A DNA stretch of 11,954 bases from Prolixibacteraceae bacterium (GTDB taxonomy: Bacteria > Bacteroidota > Bacteroidia > Bacteroidales > Prolixibacteraceae): positions 1 through 11,954 of the forward strand of contig JAQIDF010000389.1 of NCBI GenBank assembly GCA_027858145.1. The letters are read 5' to 3'. Position numbers and translations under genes: made by a program. Positions 1 to 6,886 of this stretch are shown in pieces (the stretch's first letter is position 1; every line of letters begins with the position of its first letter). The notes under the pieces are model-generated. The model was not told where the DNA came from and did no database searches. It worked only from the letters and a program-made list of their open reading frames with translations.

Positions 1-1340
1 TTAAGCTGAAGATCGGCCAATATTTCGCGTATTGTACGTATTTGTTTTTTGGGGTAAAGCTCATAGTTTTTAACACTTAACGCCAGTTCATAATATTCAA
101 TTGCATCGCGGTATAAACGTTGCTTAAATAAGCGGTCGGCTTCTTGCACGGCATCGTTATAAGCACGGTTGCGCGCTTCCCTTAACCTTTCCTGCTCTTC
201 CGCTTCACGCTCCCTGTCCAGTTTTTGTATCAATTCTTCATTGTTAAAAATGCTGTCAATTTTCTCAATCATCAACAATGCATAACTGTTTTTATCAATT
301 TGGGTTGCAGCATTGGTATAGAGTTGGCGGGCTTCGGCAAAATCTTCATTTTGAATCTTTTCATCTGCCTGCCTGATTAAATTTTGATATTTTTTTTCTC
401 TTGCACGATAAACCTTTATATCATGATCCACTTCAGCCATAGCCAAACTATTCATGTTCTCAAGCTCTGCATTTACTTTTTCAAGACTATTTTTAACATG
501 CTCATCATCCGGTTTTACCGATAAAGCTTTTCCGTAAGCAACTTTAGCCATGGTATATTCTCGCTCATTGGCTTTGATGTCGGCGTAATTCAAATATCGC
601 ATGAAATTTTCTTCATCCGGAAGGCCAAAACGTTTCTTTAACTGCTGGGCAACCTGCAACTGATAAGATTTATTGATTTGGTTACGAGGATAGGTATTAG
701 CGGGAAAAATCATCAGTGCATCACGATAATTTCGGATAGCTGTATCATAATCACCCTGCCTGAACATTCGGTCGGCACTTTCAATCAGTGCTTCATATTT
801 GTTTTGCCTCGACCGCCCCCTTCGTTCCTCATATCTTTCGCTTTGTACTTTCACATCCGAAAGGACGCTTCTTATTTCATCACTGTAGTCAGAAGCTTCA
901 CGAAGAATTTCAGCATCAAAATTATCGATTTTCTGATTGTAAGAAACACGGGCTTTGGGCGTTTCCATTTTACTAACCCCCGGGACTTTTTGATATAAAA
1001 GAACGGCCAGTTGATAGGGCGGGAAATCGCATTCGCCATCGCATGTTCCCGGTGGCACATGTGTATCAACCTCAATTGTTTTTGAATAATATCCCTCTTT
1101 GTGATAAATAAAATCGTAAATATGGCCTAAACTCACGGGCAAACGAAAGCTACCGGTACGGTTTACAGTAACATCCTTCCATTTTATCCCGTCGCGGACA
1201 ATTTGTATTGAAGCACCTTCAACCACACCCTTATCTACTTTTACTCTTCCGGTAATGTAAAATCTCCCCGTATTTGTCTGAGAATAAACATATACCGTTA
1301 AAAAAAAGCAAAAAATAATGCAAATTTTTAATCGGGCCAT
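1..1340 (-). CDS. Exported TPR protein with N-terminal carboxypeptidase-regulatory-like domain (3' end outside window)
   Basis: Reading the minus strand from an ATG at 1340, the frame stays open for 446 codons to the window edge, so the C-terminus is missing. Residues 1-20 form a signal peptide (K5, hydrophobic core, likely cleavage near YVYS/QT). Residues about 27-115 look like a carboxypeptidase-regulatory-like beta-sandwich: a GRV strand, 'EGASIQI', a 'TGSF' turn, and 'HKEGYYSKTIEV'. From about 180 on there are four TPR-like helical pairs roughly 70 residues apart (near 181-214, 247-280, 317-350, 391-424), with the typical pattern A..F....Y..A...Y..AL...P. The first and fourth are followed by similar 'YPRNQI' and 'YPKKQI' motifs. 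A charged, probably coiled-coil stretch lies at about 371-400. Such proteins in Bacteroidota are periplasmic or envelope scaffolds; some resemble gliding/T9SS accessory proteins, but no partner gene is visible here. The specific function is unknown. Confidence 0.85.
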   Translation of the reverse strand, partial: MARLKICIIFCFFLTVYVYSQTNTGRFYITGRVKVDKGVVEGASIQIVRDGIKWKDVTVNRTGSFRLPVSLGHIYDFIYHKEGYYSKTIEVDTHVPPGTCDGECDFPPYQLAVLLYQKVPGVSKMETPKARVSYNQKIDNFDAEILREASDYSDEIRSVLSDVKVQSERYEERRGRSRQNKYEALIESADRMFRQGDYDTAIRNYRDALMIFPANTYPRNQINKSYQLQVAQQLKKRFGLPDEENFMRYLNYADIKANEREYTMAKVAYGKALSVKPDDEHVKNSLEKVNAELENMNSLAMAEVDHDIKVYRAREKKYQNLIRQADEKIQNEDFAEARQLYTNAATQIDKNSYALLMIEKIDSIFNNEELIQKLDREREAEEQERLREARNRAYNDAVQEADRLFKQRLYRDAIEYYELALSVKNYELYPKKQIRTIREILADLQL

Positions 1341-1383
1341 TATAAGCTTTTAACCAGTTTGCTTAGGTGCATAAATTTAGAAT

Positions 1384-1391
1384 TATACTTG
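1384..1391 (+). promoter_or_regulatory. Weak candidate promoter for the DJ-1 family gene
   Basis: TATACTTG at 1384-1391 differs at one position from the Bacteroidota -7 consensus TAnnTTTG. A TTTG at 1358-1361 could be the -33 element, but the 22-nt gap is slightly long. Transcription would begin near 1398 and leave a leader of about 95 nt. This is a pattern match only. Confidence 0.25.
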
Positions 1392-1454
1392 TCAAAATGC
1401 AACCAAAATCAAAAAAAGGTTTTACGATGTCGAAATTATTAATCAACTTTATGC

Positions 1455-1473
1455 TTTATAAAACGTTTATAAA
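1455..1473. promoter_or_regulatory. Twin TTTATAAA palindromes in the DJ-1 gene leader
   Basis: The self-complementary octamer TTTATAAA occurs at 1455-1462 and again at 1466-1473, separated by ACG, ending 18 nt before the ATG at 1492. The 11-nt period places both copies on the same helix face, as in a two-site operator. The surrounding leader is very AT-rich, so chance is a real alternative. Confidence 0.2.
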
Positions 1474-1491
1474 ATTAAAACAATAAAAAAT

Positions 1492-2046
1492 ATGACACGT
1501 ATAGCAATTCATTTAGCAAGTGGTTTTGAAGAAACAGAAGCTATTGTCCCTACTGATGTATGGCGCAGGGCCGGCTTTCATGTCGAATTGGTATCAATTA
1601 CAAACAACCTTCAAGTTACCGGAGGTCATGAAATAACTGTGTTGGCCGATACAACATTTGATAAAACTGACTATTCGGCTTTCGACATGATATTTCTCCC
1701 CGGAGGTATACCCGGGGCAACCAATCTCGATAATCATGAAGGATTGAAGAACCAACTTAAAAATTTTGCTGATAATGATAAAGTTATTGGAGCTATTTGT
1801 GCAGCTCCATTGGTTTTGGGACATACAAACCTGTTAAAAGGCAAAAAAGCAACCTGCTTTCCGGGTTTCGAAGATGAATTAACCGGGGCTAAAGTTACTG
1901 GAAATCCAATTGAAACCGATGGGAAAATTATTACAGGTACAGGTGCCGGTGTTGCCATGCAATTTGCCCTTACTGTTGTTGCTTTTTTTAACGGACAAGA
2001 AGTTTCCGATAAATTAGCTGCAAAAATGCAAGTTCAAAAAGATTAA
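1492..2046 (+). CDS. DJ-1/PfpI (YajL-like) family protein
   Basis: A 184-residue protein covering the full DJ-1/PfpI flavodoxin-like fold, with the length usual for YajL and DJ-1. 'GFEETE' (11-16) supplies the conserved acidic residue, with E16 matching Glu18 of human DJ-1. 'FLPGG' (68-72) is the family loop. 'AICAAP' (101-106) is the nucleophile elbow with the redox-sensitive cysteine C103, as in YajL. 'CFPGFED' (122-128) and 'TGTGAG' (148-153) also match conserved blocks. Family members are cytosolic and are reported as glyoxalase III, repair-type deglycase or thiol-stress chaperones; which activity applies here cannot be read from sequence. The start is an ATG after an A-rich leader without Shine-Dalgarno, as expected in Bacteroidota. 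The AbgT exporter gene follows 65 nt downstream on the same strand and may be co-transcribed. Confidence 0.93.
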   Translation: MTRIAIHLASGFEETEAIVPTDVWRRAGFHVELVSITNNLQVTGGHEITVLADTTFDKTDYSAFDMIFLPGGIPGATNLDNHEGLKNQLKNFADNDKVIGAICAAPLVLGHTNLLKGKKATCFPGFEDELTGAKVTGNPIETDGKIITGTGAGVAMQFALTVVAFFNGQEVSDKLAAKMQVQKD

Positions 2047-2111
2047 GGCATACTGACAAATACCACCTTTGAATACTGAAATTTTTACCATTTTTGGCAA
2101 AAAATATTTCT

Positions 2112-3662
2112 ATGGCAAAAAAGAAGAAGGCCGAAACGGCAAAACACGCTACCGGCAGCACTGGTTTTCTGGGTTGGATTGAACGTGTAGGAAATAAACT
2201 ACCTCATCCTTTTTGGATGTTTGTTTGGATTATTGGGATTGTTATTGTTGTTAGTGCGATAACCTCATTTTTTGGAGTAAATGCCACCGACCCGGCATCA
2301 GGTGCTATAATTGAAGCCGAAAATCTGCTGTCGGGTAATGGTTTACGACGTCTTGTACAGGAAATGGTTACAAATTTTGCCCATTTTGCCCCATTGGGAC
2401 TTGTACTGGTTATGCTGATGGGCGTTTCGGTAGCCGAAAAAAGTGGTTTACTTGCTGTGGTTATGCGAAACCTGGCCTTCTCCGTTCCAAAAAAAATTGT
2501 TTTACCGGTTATTTTCATTATTGGAGCCTGTGGAAATATCGGCTCCGACGCGGGCGTAGTTATTGTACCACCTATTGCAGCACTTATTTTTATGCAGATG
2601 GGGCTTCATCCCATTGCCGGGCTTGTTGCCGGATATGCCGGGGCAACTGCAGGTTTCACTGCCAATCTTGTAATAGCTGGCACCGATGTACTCTTAGCCG
2701 GCATTAGCACCGAAGTAACTTCAAAAATTGCCGGTGCAGCCGAGGTAAGCGCAACTTCCAACTGGTACTTCATGATTATCTCTACTTTGTTACTTGGTAT
2801 TGCCGGAGCTTTTGTGGTTACGCGTTATACCATACCACGCACCAAAGCTTTTGCCTCCGGCGGTTTCGATACAACTTCAGCTCCCAAAGATCATTCGTTA
2901 ACCGGCGATGAGAAGAAAGGTCTCAAACATGCCGGCTGGGCTGCTATTGCTTATATTGTTGTTATACTGGCGCTCACAGCTCCCCCGGGTGCTCCGTTAC
3001 GAAACCAGGTAACAGGCGGAATAGTGCCTTCTCCATTTTTACGCGGACTTGTGCCCATACTGTTCTTCCTGTTTGCTATTCCGGGTTATTTCTATGGCAG
3101 GGCAACAGGCTCTATAAAGCAAGCCGATGATGTTATTAAATTTATGGGCGACGGCATGAAAGACCTTTCAGGTTATATCGTTTTGATGTTGGTTGTTGCT
3201 CAATTTATCAATTTATTCAGCTGGAGTAATCTTGATAAAATACTGGCTATTAATGGAGCTCATTTCCTTGAATCATCCGGATTAACAGGACCAATAATGT
3301 TTACACTTTTCATTATACTTGTGGCAGTTATCAATATATTTATTGGAAGTGGTTCGGCCAAATGGGCTATGTTTGCCCCTGTGTTTATTCCAATGCTTTA
3401 CCAGCTAGGGTATAACCCTGCATTTGTACAATTAATGTACCGCGTAGGCGACTCGATAACAAATGCAGTCAGTCCGCTGTATGTATATTTCCCACTTCTG
3501 TTGGGGTGGGTTCGGCAATACGACAAAAAAATAGGAATTGGCACGGTAATGTCGTTACTAATTCCTTATGGAGTTGTATTATTTATCATGTGGATTATCC
3601 TGCTGTTCGTATGGTTCTGGCTTAACTTGCCAATTGGTGTTGGTGAAGGAATATTTATTTAA
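2112..3662 (+). CDS. AbgT-family transporter (YdaH/MtrF-like)
   Basis: A 516-residue inner-membrane protein with about ten strongly hydrophobic segments and a lysine-rich cytosolic N-terminus. Diagnostic AbgT blocks are 'GNIGSDAG' (141-148), 'GATAGFTANL' (177-186), 'GTDVLLAGI' (190-198), 'GSGSAKWAMFAPVF' (412-425) and 'YRVGDSITNAVSPL' (443-456). The functional residues of A. borkumensis YdaH (D180, W400, P418, D429) correspond to D192, W418, P436 and D447, the last three at a constant offset of 18. AbgT proteins were named for p-aminobenzoyl-glutamate uptake; YdaH and MtrF are reported as proton-coupled antimetabolite (sulfonamide) exporters. The substrate here is unknown. An in-frame TTG at 2094 would add six residues, but ATG at 2112, which begins the lysine-rich N-terminus, is the more natural start. 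The last 8 nt overlap the convergent lipoprotein gene. Confidence 0.93.
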   Translation: MAKKKKAETAKHATGSTGFLGWIERVGNKLPHPFWMFVWIIGIVIVVSAITSFFGVNATDPASGAIIEAENLLSGNGLRRLVQEMVTNFAHFAPLGLVLVMLMGVSVAEKSGLLAVVMRNLAFSVPKKIVLPVIFIIGACGNIGSDAGVVIVPPIAALIFMQMGLHPIAGLVAGYAGATAGFTANLVIAGTDVLLAGISTEVTSKIAGAAEVSATSNWYFMIISTLLLGIAGAFVVTRYTIPRTKAFASGGFDTTSAPKDHSLTGDEKKGLKHAGWAAIAYIVVILALTAPPGAPLRNQVTGGIVPSPFLRGLVPILFFLFAIPGYFYGRATGSIKQADDVIKFMGDGMKDLSGYIVLMLVVAQFINLFSWSNLDKILAINGAHFLESSGLTGPIMFTLFIILVAVINIFIGSGSAKWAMFAPVFIPMLYQLGYNPAFVQLMYRVGDSITNAVSPLYVYFPLLLGWVRQYDKKIGIGTVMSLLIPYGVVLFIMWIILLFVWFWLNLPIGVGEGIFI

Positions 3663-5253
3663 ACGGTCTCATTAACCGAAACCCCAAATAAGGGTTCATA
3701 TCGTATTGAGCCAGGTAATTCCGGTTTGCAATACGGCAATAAGTTGCATCGCTGCTCCAGCAACCTCCACGGTTCACCCTGGTATCGCCTCCGGAAAGGC
3801 ACATAGGGTCAGTGCTATCGCCATTACGGGCATAAAAGTTGCTTTGGTATTTATCGTAACACCATTCCCATACATTGCCGCTCATATCGTACAAACCAAG
3901 TTCGTTGGGTTTTCTGATGCCTACTTTCCAAACACCACCACGGGAGTTATCAACAAACCAACCTAATTGATACATGTGGTTACCGCCGGCATATAAATAC
4001 TCGTATTCTGTTTCCGATTTTTTCCAGTTGGCATAATACCTGCGGGCATATTTTCCTCCCCGGGCAGCGTATTCCCATTCAGCCTCAGTGGGTAACCGCC
4101 CACCTGTCATTTTACAAAACATCTGGGCACCAATCCACGAAACATTTACCACGGGATAATTTTCCCAACCTTTTTCTGCTGAAAATTCACCGGTAAAAGG
4201 ATTACGCTTAATGCGGGTAAGCGGATGATATATATCAATTATTTTTATTCCGTTAATCCTGCCCAGGCTATCTCCTTCCATATCGTTTAAAAAGTAACAA
4301 AAGAGTTTATTCGTCACTTCATGTTTACTTAGCAAAAAACGGGAAACACGCAGCCGGGTAGCCGGGCGTTCATCCTCATCATAATAGTTACTCCCAATTG
4401 TAAATGTTCCGCCACTAACATAAACCATATCAACAAAAACATCGACATCGCCGGGGTAAAAAATACGAAAAGTAACTTCATTATCCCATAAAATTGTATC
4501 AGTACGGCTAATTGTATCAGCAAGTTCATTACACATTTCATCGAATGACATCTGCGGGATGATTTTTGAAGAATCAAATACTTCAACATACACCGTATCA
4601 AGCAATAACCTCAGGGTTGAATCAACAAAAACGGTTTCCATATTCTCAAAATACGGAATAGAATCGTTAATTTTCCAGGGAGCAATCTCAAGCTGGTCGG
4701 CCAAAATAGTATCAGCCATGAATAAATCGCGGGTAGTATCAGCAAGTATTTCCTTTTCAGAATAAAATTCTTTTGATTCACTAAGAAACGAAGCTCGGGG
4801 ATGATCATTATCAATTCCGCTTGTATCAATCACAGTTGATGCATATAGTGTATCGTTTCCCAAAGCTTCCAAAACAGAATCGGGAAGAACCGGAAATAAA
4901 TCATCAACAAATTTTCTGGAATATAAATATTCCCTTGCCACTAAAAAAGTATCGAAAGTTGGCGGTTTGGCATTTATTAAATCAACCGGAACCATTAACT
5001 CGGTAAAATCGAAATAAAATTCATCGGGTAAGGTAATTGTATCACTAAAAAACAGTCTGGTATCGCGTATATTTGAACGTACCAAAACATTGCTATCCAA
5101 GGCTCCGGGTTTGGGCACCGACACATCTACATATTGTTTTCCTGTTTGGTCAAATGCCGGTTCGTAATAATTAGCAACTGTTTGTTCTTTTTGCTTGCAG
5201 CTGAAAAATACAAGCAAAATTGAAAAATAAATCAATAAATGTAATTTAATCAT
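3655..5253 (-). CDS. SUMF1/FGE-like domain lipoprotein, probably not a sulfatase activator
   Basis: A 532-residue predicted lipoprotein: a hydrophobic signal with a loose lipobox 'VFFSC' (C19), then a linker rich in Asp, Ser and Thr (about 20-270) with recurring 'DT(I/L)' motifs, then a complete C-terminal SUMF1/FGE-sulfatase domain (about 275-530). Domain landmarks are 'MVYVSGGTFTIGS' (276-288), 'DEDERP' (292-297), 'KHEVTN' (310-315), 'YPVVNVSW' (366-373), 'GGRLPTEAEWEYAARGG' (384-400), 'GNVWEWC' (459-465) and 'YLGFRLMR' (522-529). Formylglycine-generating enzymes use two cysteines five residues apart; aligned on the RGG motif, the second is C506 but the first position is S501, so FGE activity is unlikely. 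Gliding/T9SS lipoproteins GldJ and GldK share this lipoprotein-plus-SUMF1 plan, but no gldL, gldM or gldN is beside it. A structural envelope role is inferred. A TATCTTTG box lies about 58 nt upstream of the ATG. Confidence 0.88.
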   Translation of the reverse strand: MIKLHLLIYFSILLVFFSCKQKEQTVANYYEPAFDQTGKQYVDVSVPKPGALDSNVLVRSNIRDTRLFFSDTITLPDEFYFDFTELMVPVDLINAKPPTFDTFLVAREYLYSRKFVDDLFPVLPDSVLEALGNDTLYASTVIDTSGIDNDHPRASFLSESKEFYSEKEILADTTRDLFMADTILADQLEIAPWKINDSIPYFENMETVFVDSTLRLLLDTVYVEVFDSSKIIPQMSFDEMCNELADTISRTDTILWDNEVTFRIFYPGDVDVFVDMVYVSGGTFTIGSNYYDEDERPATRLRVSRFLLSKHEVTNKLFCYFLNDMEGDSLGRINGIKIIDIYHPLTRIKRNPFTGEFSAEKGWENYPVVNVSWIGAQMFCKMTGGRLPTEAEWEYAARGGKYARRYYANWKKSETEYEYLYAGGNHMYQLGWFVDNSRGGVWKVGIRKPNELGLYDMSGNVWEWCYDKYQSNFYARNGDSTDPMCLSGGDTRVNRGGCWSSDATYCRIANRNYLAQYDMNPYLGFRLMRPFK

Positions 5254-5310
5254 ACTTTAAGTATTTAAACATTGACGATTATGACACTCTCCCCTTTGTT
5301 TCAATCTCAA

Positions 5311-5318
5311 CAAAGATA
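5311..5318 (-). promoter_or_regulatory. Bacteroidota -7 box for the SUMF1-like lipoprotein gene
   Basis: On the minus strand this reads TATCTTTG, a perfect match to TAnnTTTG. Initiation would fall near 5304, giving a leader of about 50 nt before the ATG at 5253. I see no convincing TTTG/TTG -33 element at the usual spacing; that area is occupied by the opposing promoter box. Confidence 0.5.
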
Positions 5319-5336
5319 TTATTTGATGAACTTTTT

Positions 5337-5344
5337 TATCTTTG
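5337..5344 (+). promoter_or_regulatory. Bacteroidota -7 box for the cysH-kdsA cluster
   Basis: TATCTTTG is a perfect TAnnTTTG match, 24 nt before the ATG at 5369. Initiation would fall near 5351, leaving a short A-rich leader of under 20 nt with no Shine-Dalgarno. No good -33 TTTG sits 19-21 nt upstream; that position is covered by the inverted copy of the same octamer (5311-5318). Confidence 0.55.
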
Positions 5345-5368
5345 AAACGCGAAAAAAAATAAAGAAAA

Positions 5369-6061
5369 ATGGACAAACTACCACAGATTGAAGGAAAAAG
5401 TATTGTTGATGCATTGAAGCAACTATGTGAACAGTACCCGGGGGATGTTGTCTTCACAACAAGTTTTGGATATGAAGACCAGGTTGTCACCGATATTATA
5501 TGCCGGAACAATCTGCCTGTTGAAATTGTCACGCTTGATACCGGACGCTTATTCGAAGAAACTTATAAAGTATTCAACCGCACCATCGAAAAATACAATA
5601 TCAACATAAAAACCTATCACCCATCAGGCAAATCAGTAGGTAAATTGCTTGAAGAAAAAGGACCTTTCAGCTTTTACGAATCGGTTGAAAACCGTAAAGA
5701 GTGTTGTTATATTCGTAAAGTTGAACCATTAAAAAAAGCATTGGCAGGAAATAAAATTTGGATAACCGGCTTACGTTCAGAACAAAGCGACAATCGTCAG
5801 GCTTTAGCGCCCATTGAATGGGATAATGGATTCGAAATTGTGAAATACAACCCGCTGCACGACTGGACACTCGAACAGGTTAAACAATACATAAAAGAAA
5901 ACAACGTACCTTACAATGTGCTTCACGACCGTGGCTTCGTTAGTATTGGTTGCGCCCCTTGCACAAGGGCTATTAAGCCAGGCGATGACTTCCGTGCCGG
6001 CCGCTGGTGGTGGGAGGACAATTCGAAAAAAGAATGTGGTTTACACACACAAGGAAAATAA
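5369..6061 (+). CDS. cysH: Phosphoadenylyl/adenylyl-sulfate reductase, APS-reductase type
   Basis: A 230-residue cytosolic enzyme of the PAPS/APS reductase family, which reduces activated sulfate to sulfite with thioredoxin in assimilatory sulfate reduction. The adenine-nucleotide binding region has 'TTSFGYEDQV' (30-39) and 'LDTGRLFEETY' (56-66). 'GLRSEQSDNR' (134-143) is the family's arginine-containing loop. Two cysteine pairs, C112-C113 in 'ECCYIRK' and C195/C198 in 'GCAPC', are the [4Fe-4S] ligands that mark the APS-using bacterial type; PAPS-only enzymes such as that of E. coli lack them. The catalytic cysteine is C223 in the C-terminal 'ECGLH'. The frame is complete with normal length. 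It is the first gene of a four-gene cluster, with kdsA only 6 nt downstream. Sulfate adenylyltransferase genes are not next to it, so they must lie elsewhere if the pathway is complete. Confidence 0.93.
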   Translation: MDKLPQIEGKSIVDALKQLCEQYPGDVVFTTSFGYEDQVVTDIICRNNLPVEIVTLDTGRLFEETYKVFNRTIEKYNINIKTYHPSGKSVGKLLEEKGPFSFYESVENRKECCYIRKVEPLKKALAGNKIWITGLRSEQSDNRQALAPIEWDNGFEIVKYNPLHDWTLEQVKQYIKENNVPYNVLHDRGFVSIGCAPCTRAIKPGDDFRAGRWWWEDNSKKECGLHTQGK

Positions 6062-6067
6062 AACATC

Positions 6068-6886
6068 ATGCTACCAAATATTAAATCACTGAAACACACC
6101 AAAAGCAACCAGTTTTTTCTGCTTGCCGGCCCTTGTGTTATCGAGGGTGAAAAAATGGCAATGGATATTGCCGAACAAATTGTTGCCATTACAAATAAAT
6201 TGCAAATACCATTTGTATTTAAAGGCTCGTATCGCAAAGCCAACCGCTCGCGCATCGATTCGTTTACAGGTATTGGTGATGAAAAGGCATTAAAAATATT
6301 GCAAAAAATAAGAGCGGAATTTGATATCCCGGTTGTTACCGACATCCACACAGCCGACGAGGCCGTAATGGCAGCCAAATACGTTGACATCCTTCAAATT
6401 CCCGCTTTCCTGTGCCGGCAAACCGACCTGCTTGAAGCCGCTGCCAAAACCGGTAAGGTTGTGAATGTCAAAAAAGGCCAATTTCTATCACCTGAAGCCA
6501 TGCAATTTGCTATAAACAAGGTGCGTGACAACAACAACCCGAATGTAATGATTACCGAACGGGGAACAACTTTCGGTTACCAGGATTTGATTGTTGACTA
6601 CCGCGGTATTCCAGAGATGCAAAAAAACAACTGTCCTGTTATTCTCGATGTTACCCACTCGTTACAACAACCCAACCAGTCGGCCGGTGTTACCGGAGGA
6701 CGTCCCGATTTAATTGAGACCATTGCCCGTGCAGGTATAGCTGTGGGCGCCGATGGACTTTTTATCGAAACGCACCCCAACCCGGCAGAAGCAAAATCGG
6801 ATGGAGATAATATGCTTAAACTCGATTTACTTGAACAAATGTTAAACCGGATTTCTTTTATAAGAAAAGCGGTAAATAACTTTTAA
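6068..6886 (+). CDS. kdsA: 3-deoxy-8-phosphooctulonate (Kdo-8-P) synthase, metal-dependent type
   Basis: A 272-residue (beta/alpha)8-barrel enzyme that condenses phosphoenolpyruvate with arabinose 5-phosphate to give Kdo-8-phosphate, the first committed step of Kdo synthesis for the LPS inner core. Conserved blocks are 'LLAGPCVIE' (18-26), 'KGSYRKANRSR' (52-62), 'DIHTADEA' (92-99), 'NVKKGQFLSPEAM' (133-145), 'DVTHSLQQP' (194-202) and 'FIETHPNP' (232-239). The metal ligands of the Aquifex aeolicus enzyme (C11, H185, E222, D233) fall at C23, H197, E234 and D245, all at an offset of 12, so this is the metal-dependent class; E. coli KdsA has Asn at the Cys position. The gene starts 6 nt after cysH, and its stop overlaps the next ATG (TAATG at 6884-6888), implying translational coupling. 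Its presence shows a Kdo-containing outer membrane. Confidence 0.96.
   Translation: MLPNIKSLKHTKSNQFFLLAGPCVIEGEKMAMDIAEQIVAITNKLQIPFVFKGSYRKANRSRIDSFTGIGDEKALKILQKIRAEFDIPVVTDIHTADEAVMAAKYVDILQIPAFLCRQTDLLEAAAKTGKVVNVKKGQFLSPEAMQFAINKVRDNNNPNVMITERGTTFGYQDLIVDYRGIPEMQKNNCPVILDVTHSLQQPNQSAGVTGGRPDLIETIARAGIAVGADGLFIETHPNPAEAKSDGDNMLKLDLLEQMLNRISFIRKAVNNF

Noticed and set aside
678..1075. Open frames of 60-106 codons on both strands in the first kilobase
   Set aside because: They are out of frame with the long minus-strand TPR protein, whose signal peptide, domain pattern and repeats are convincing over the whole region.
2094..2111. TTG start for the AbgT gene
   Set aside because: An ATG six codons downstream starts the typical lysine-rich N-terminus; the TTG adds nothing recognisable.
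3706..3966. Plus-strand frame opposite the SUMF1 domain
   Set aside because: It is the complement of highly conserved SUMF1 motifs on the minus strand and has no independent support.
3655..5253. Annotation as sulfatase-modifying factor / formylglycine-generating enzyme
   Set aside because: The first catalytic cysteine is replaced by S501, the protein is a lipoprotein, and no sulfatase gene is nearby.
5923..6390. 155-codon minus-strand frame across the cysH-kdsA junction
   Set aside because: It is antisense to conserved motifs of both enzymes, so it is a shadow frame.
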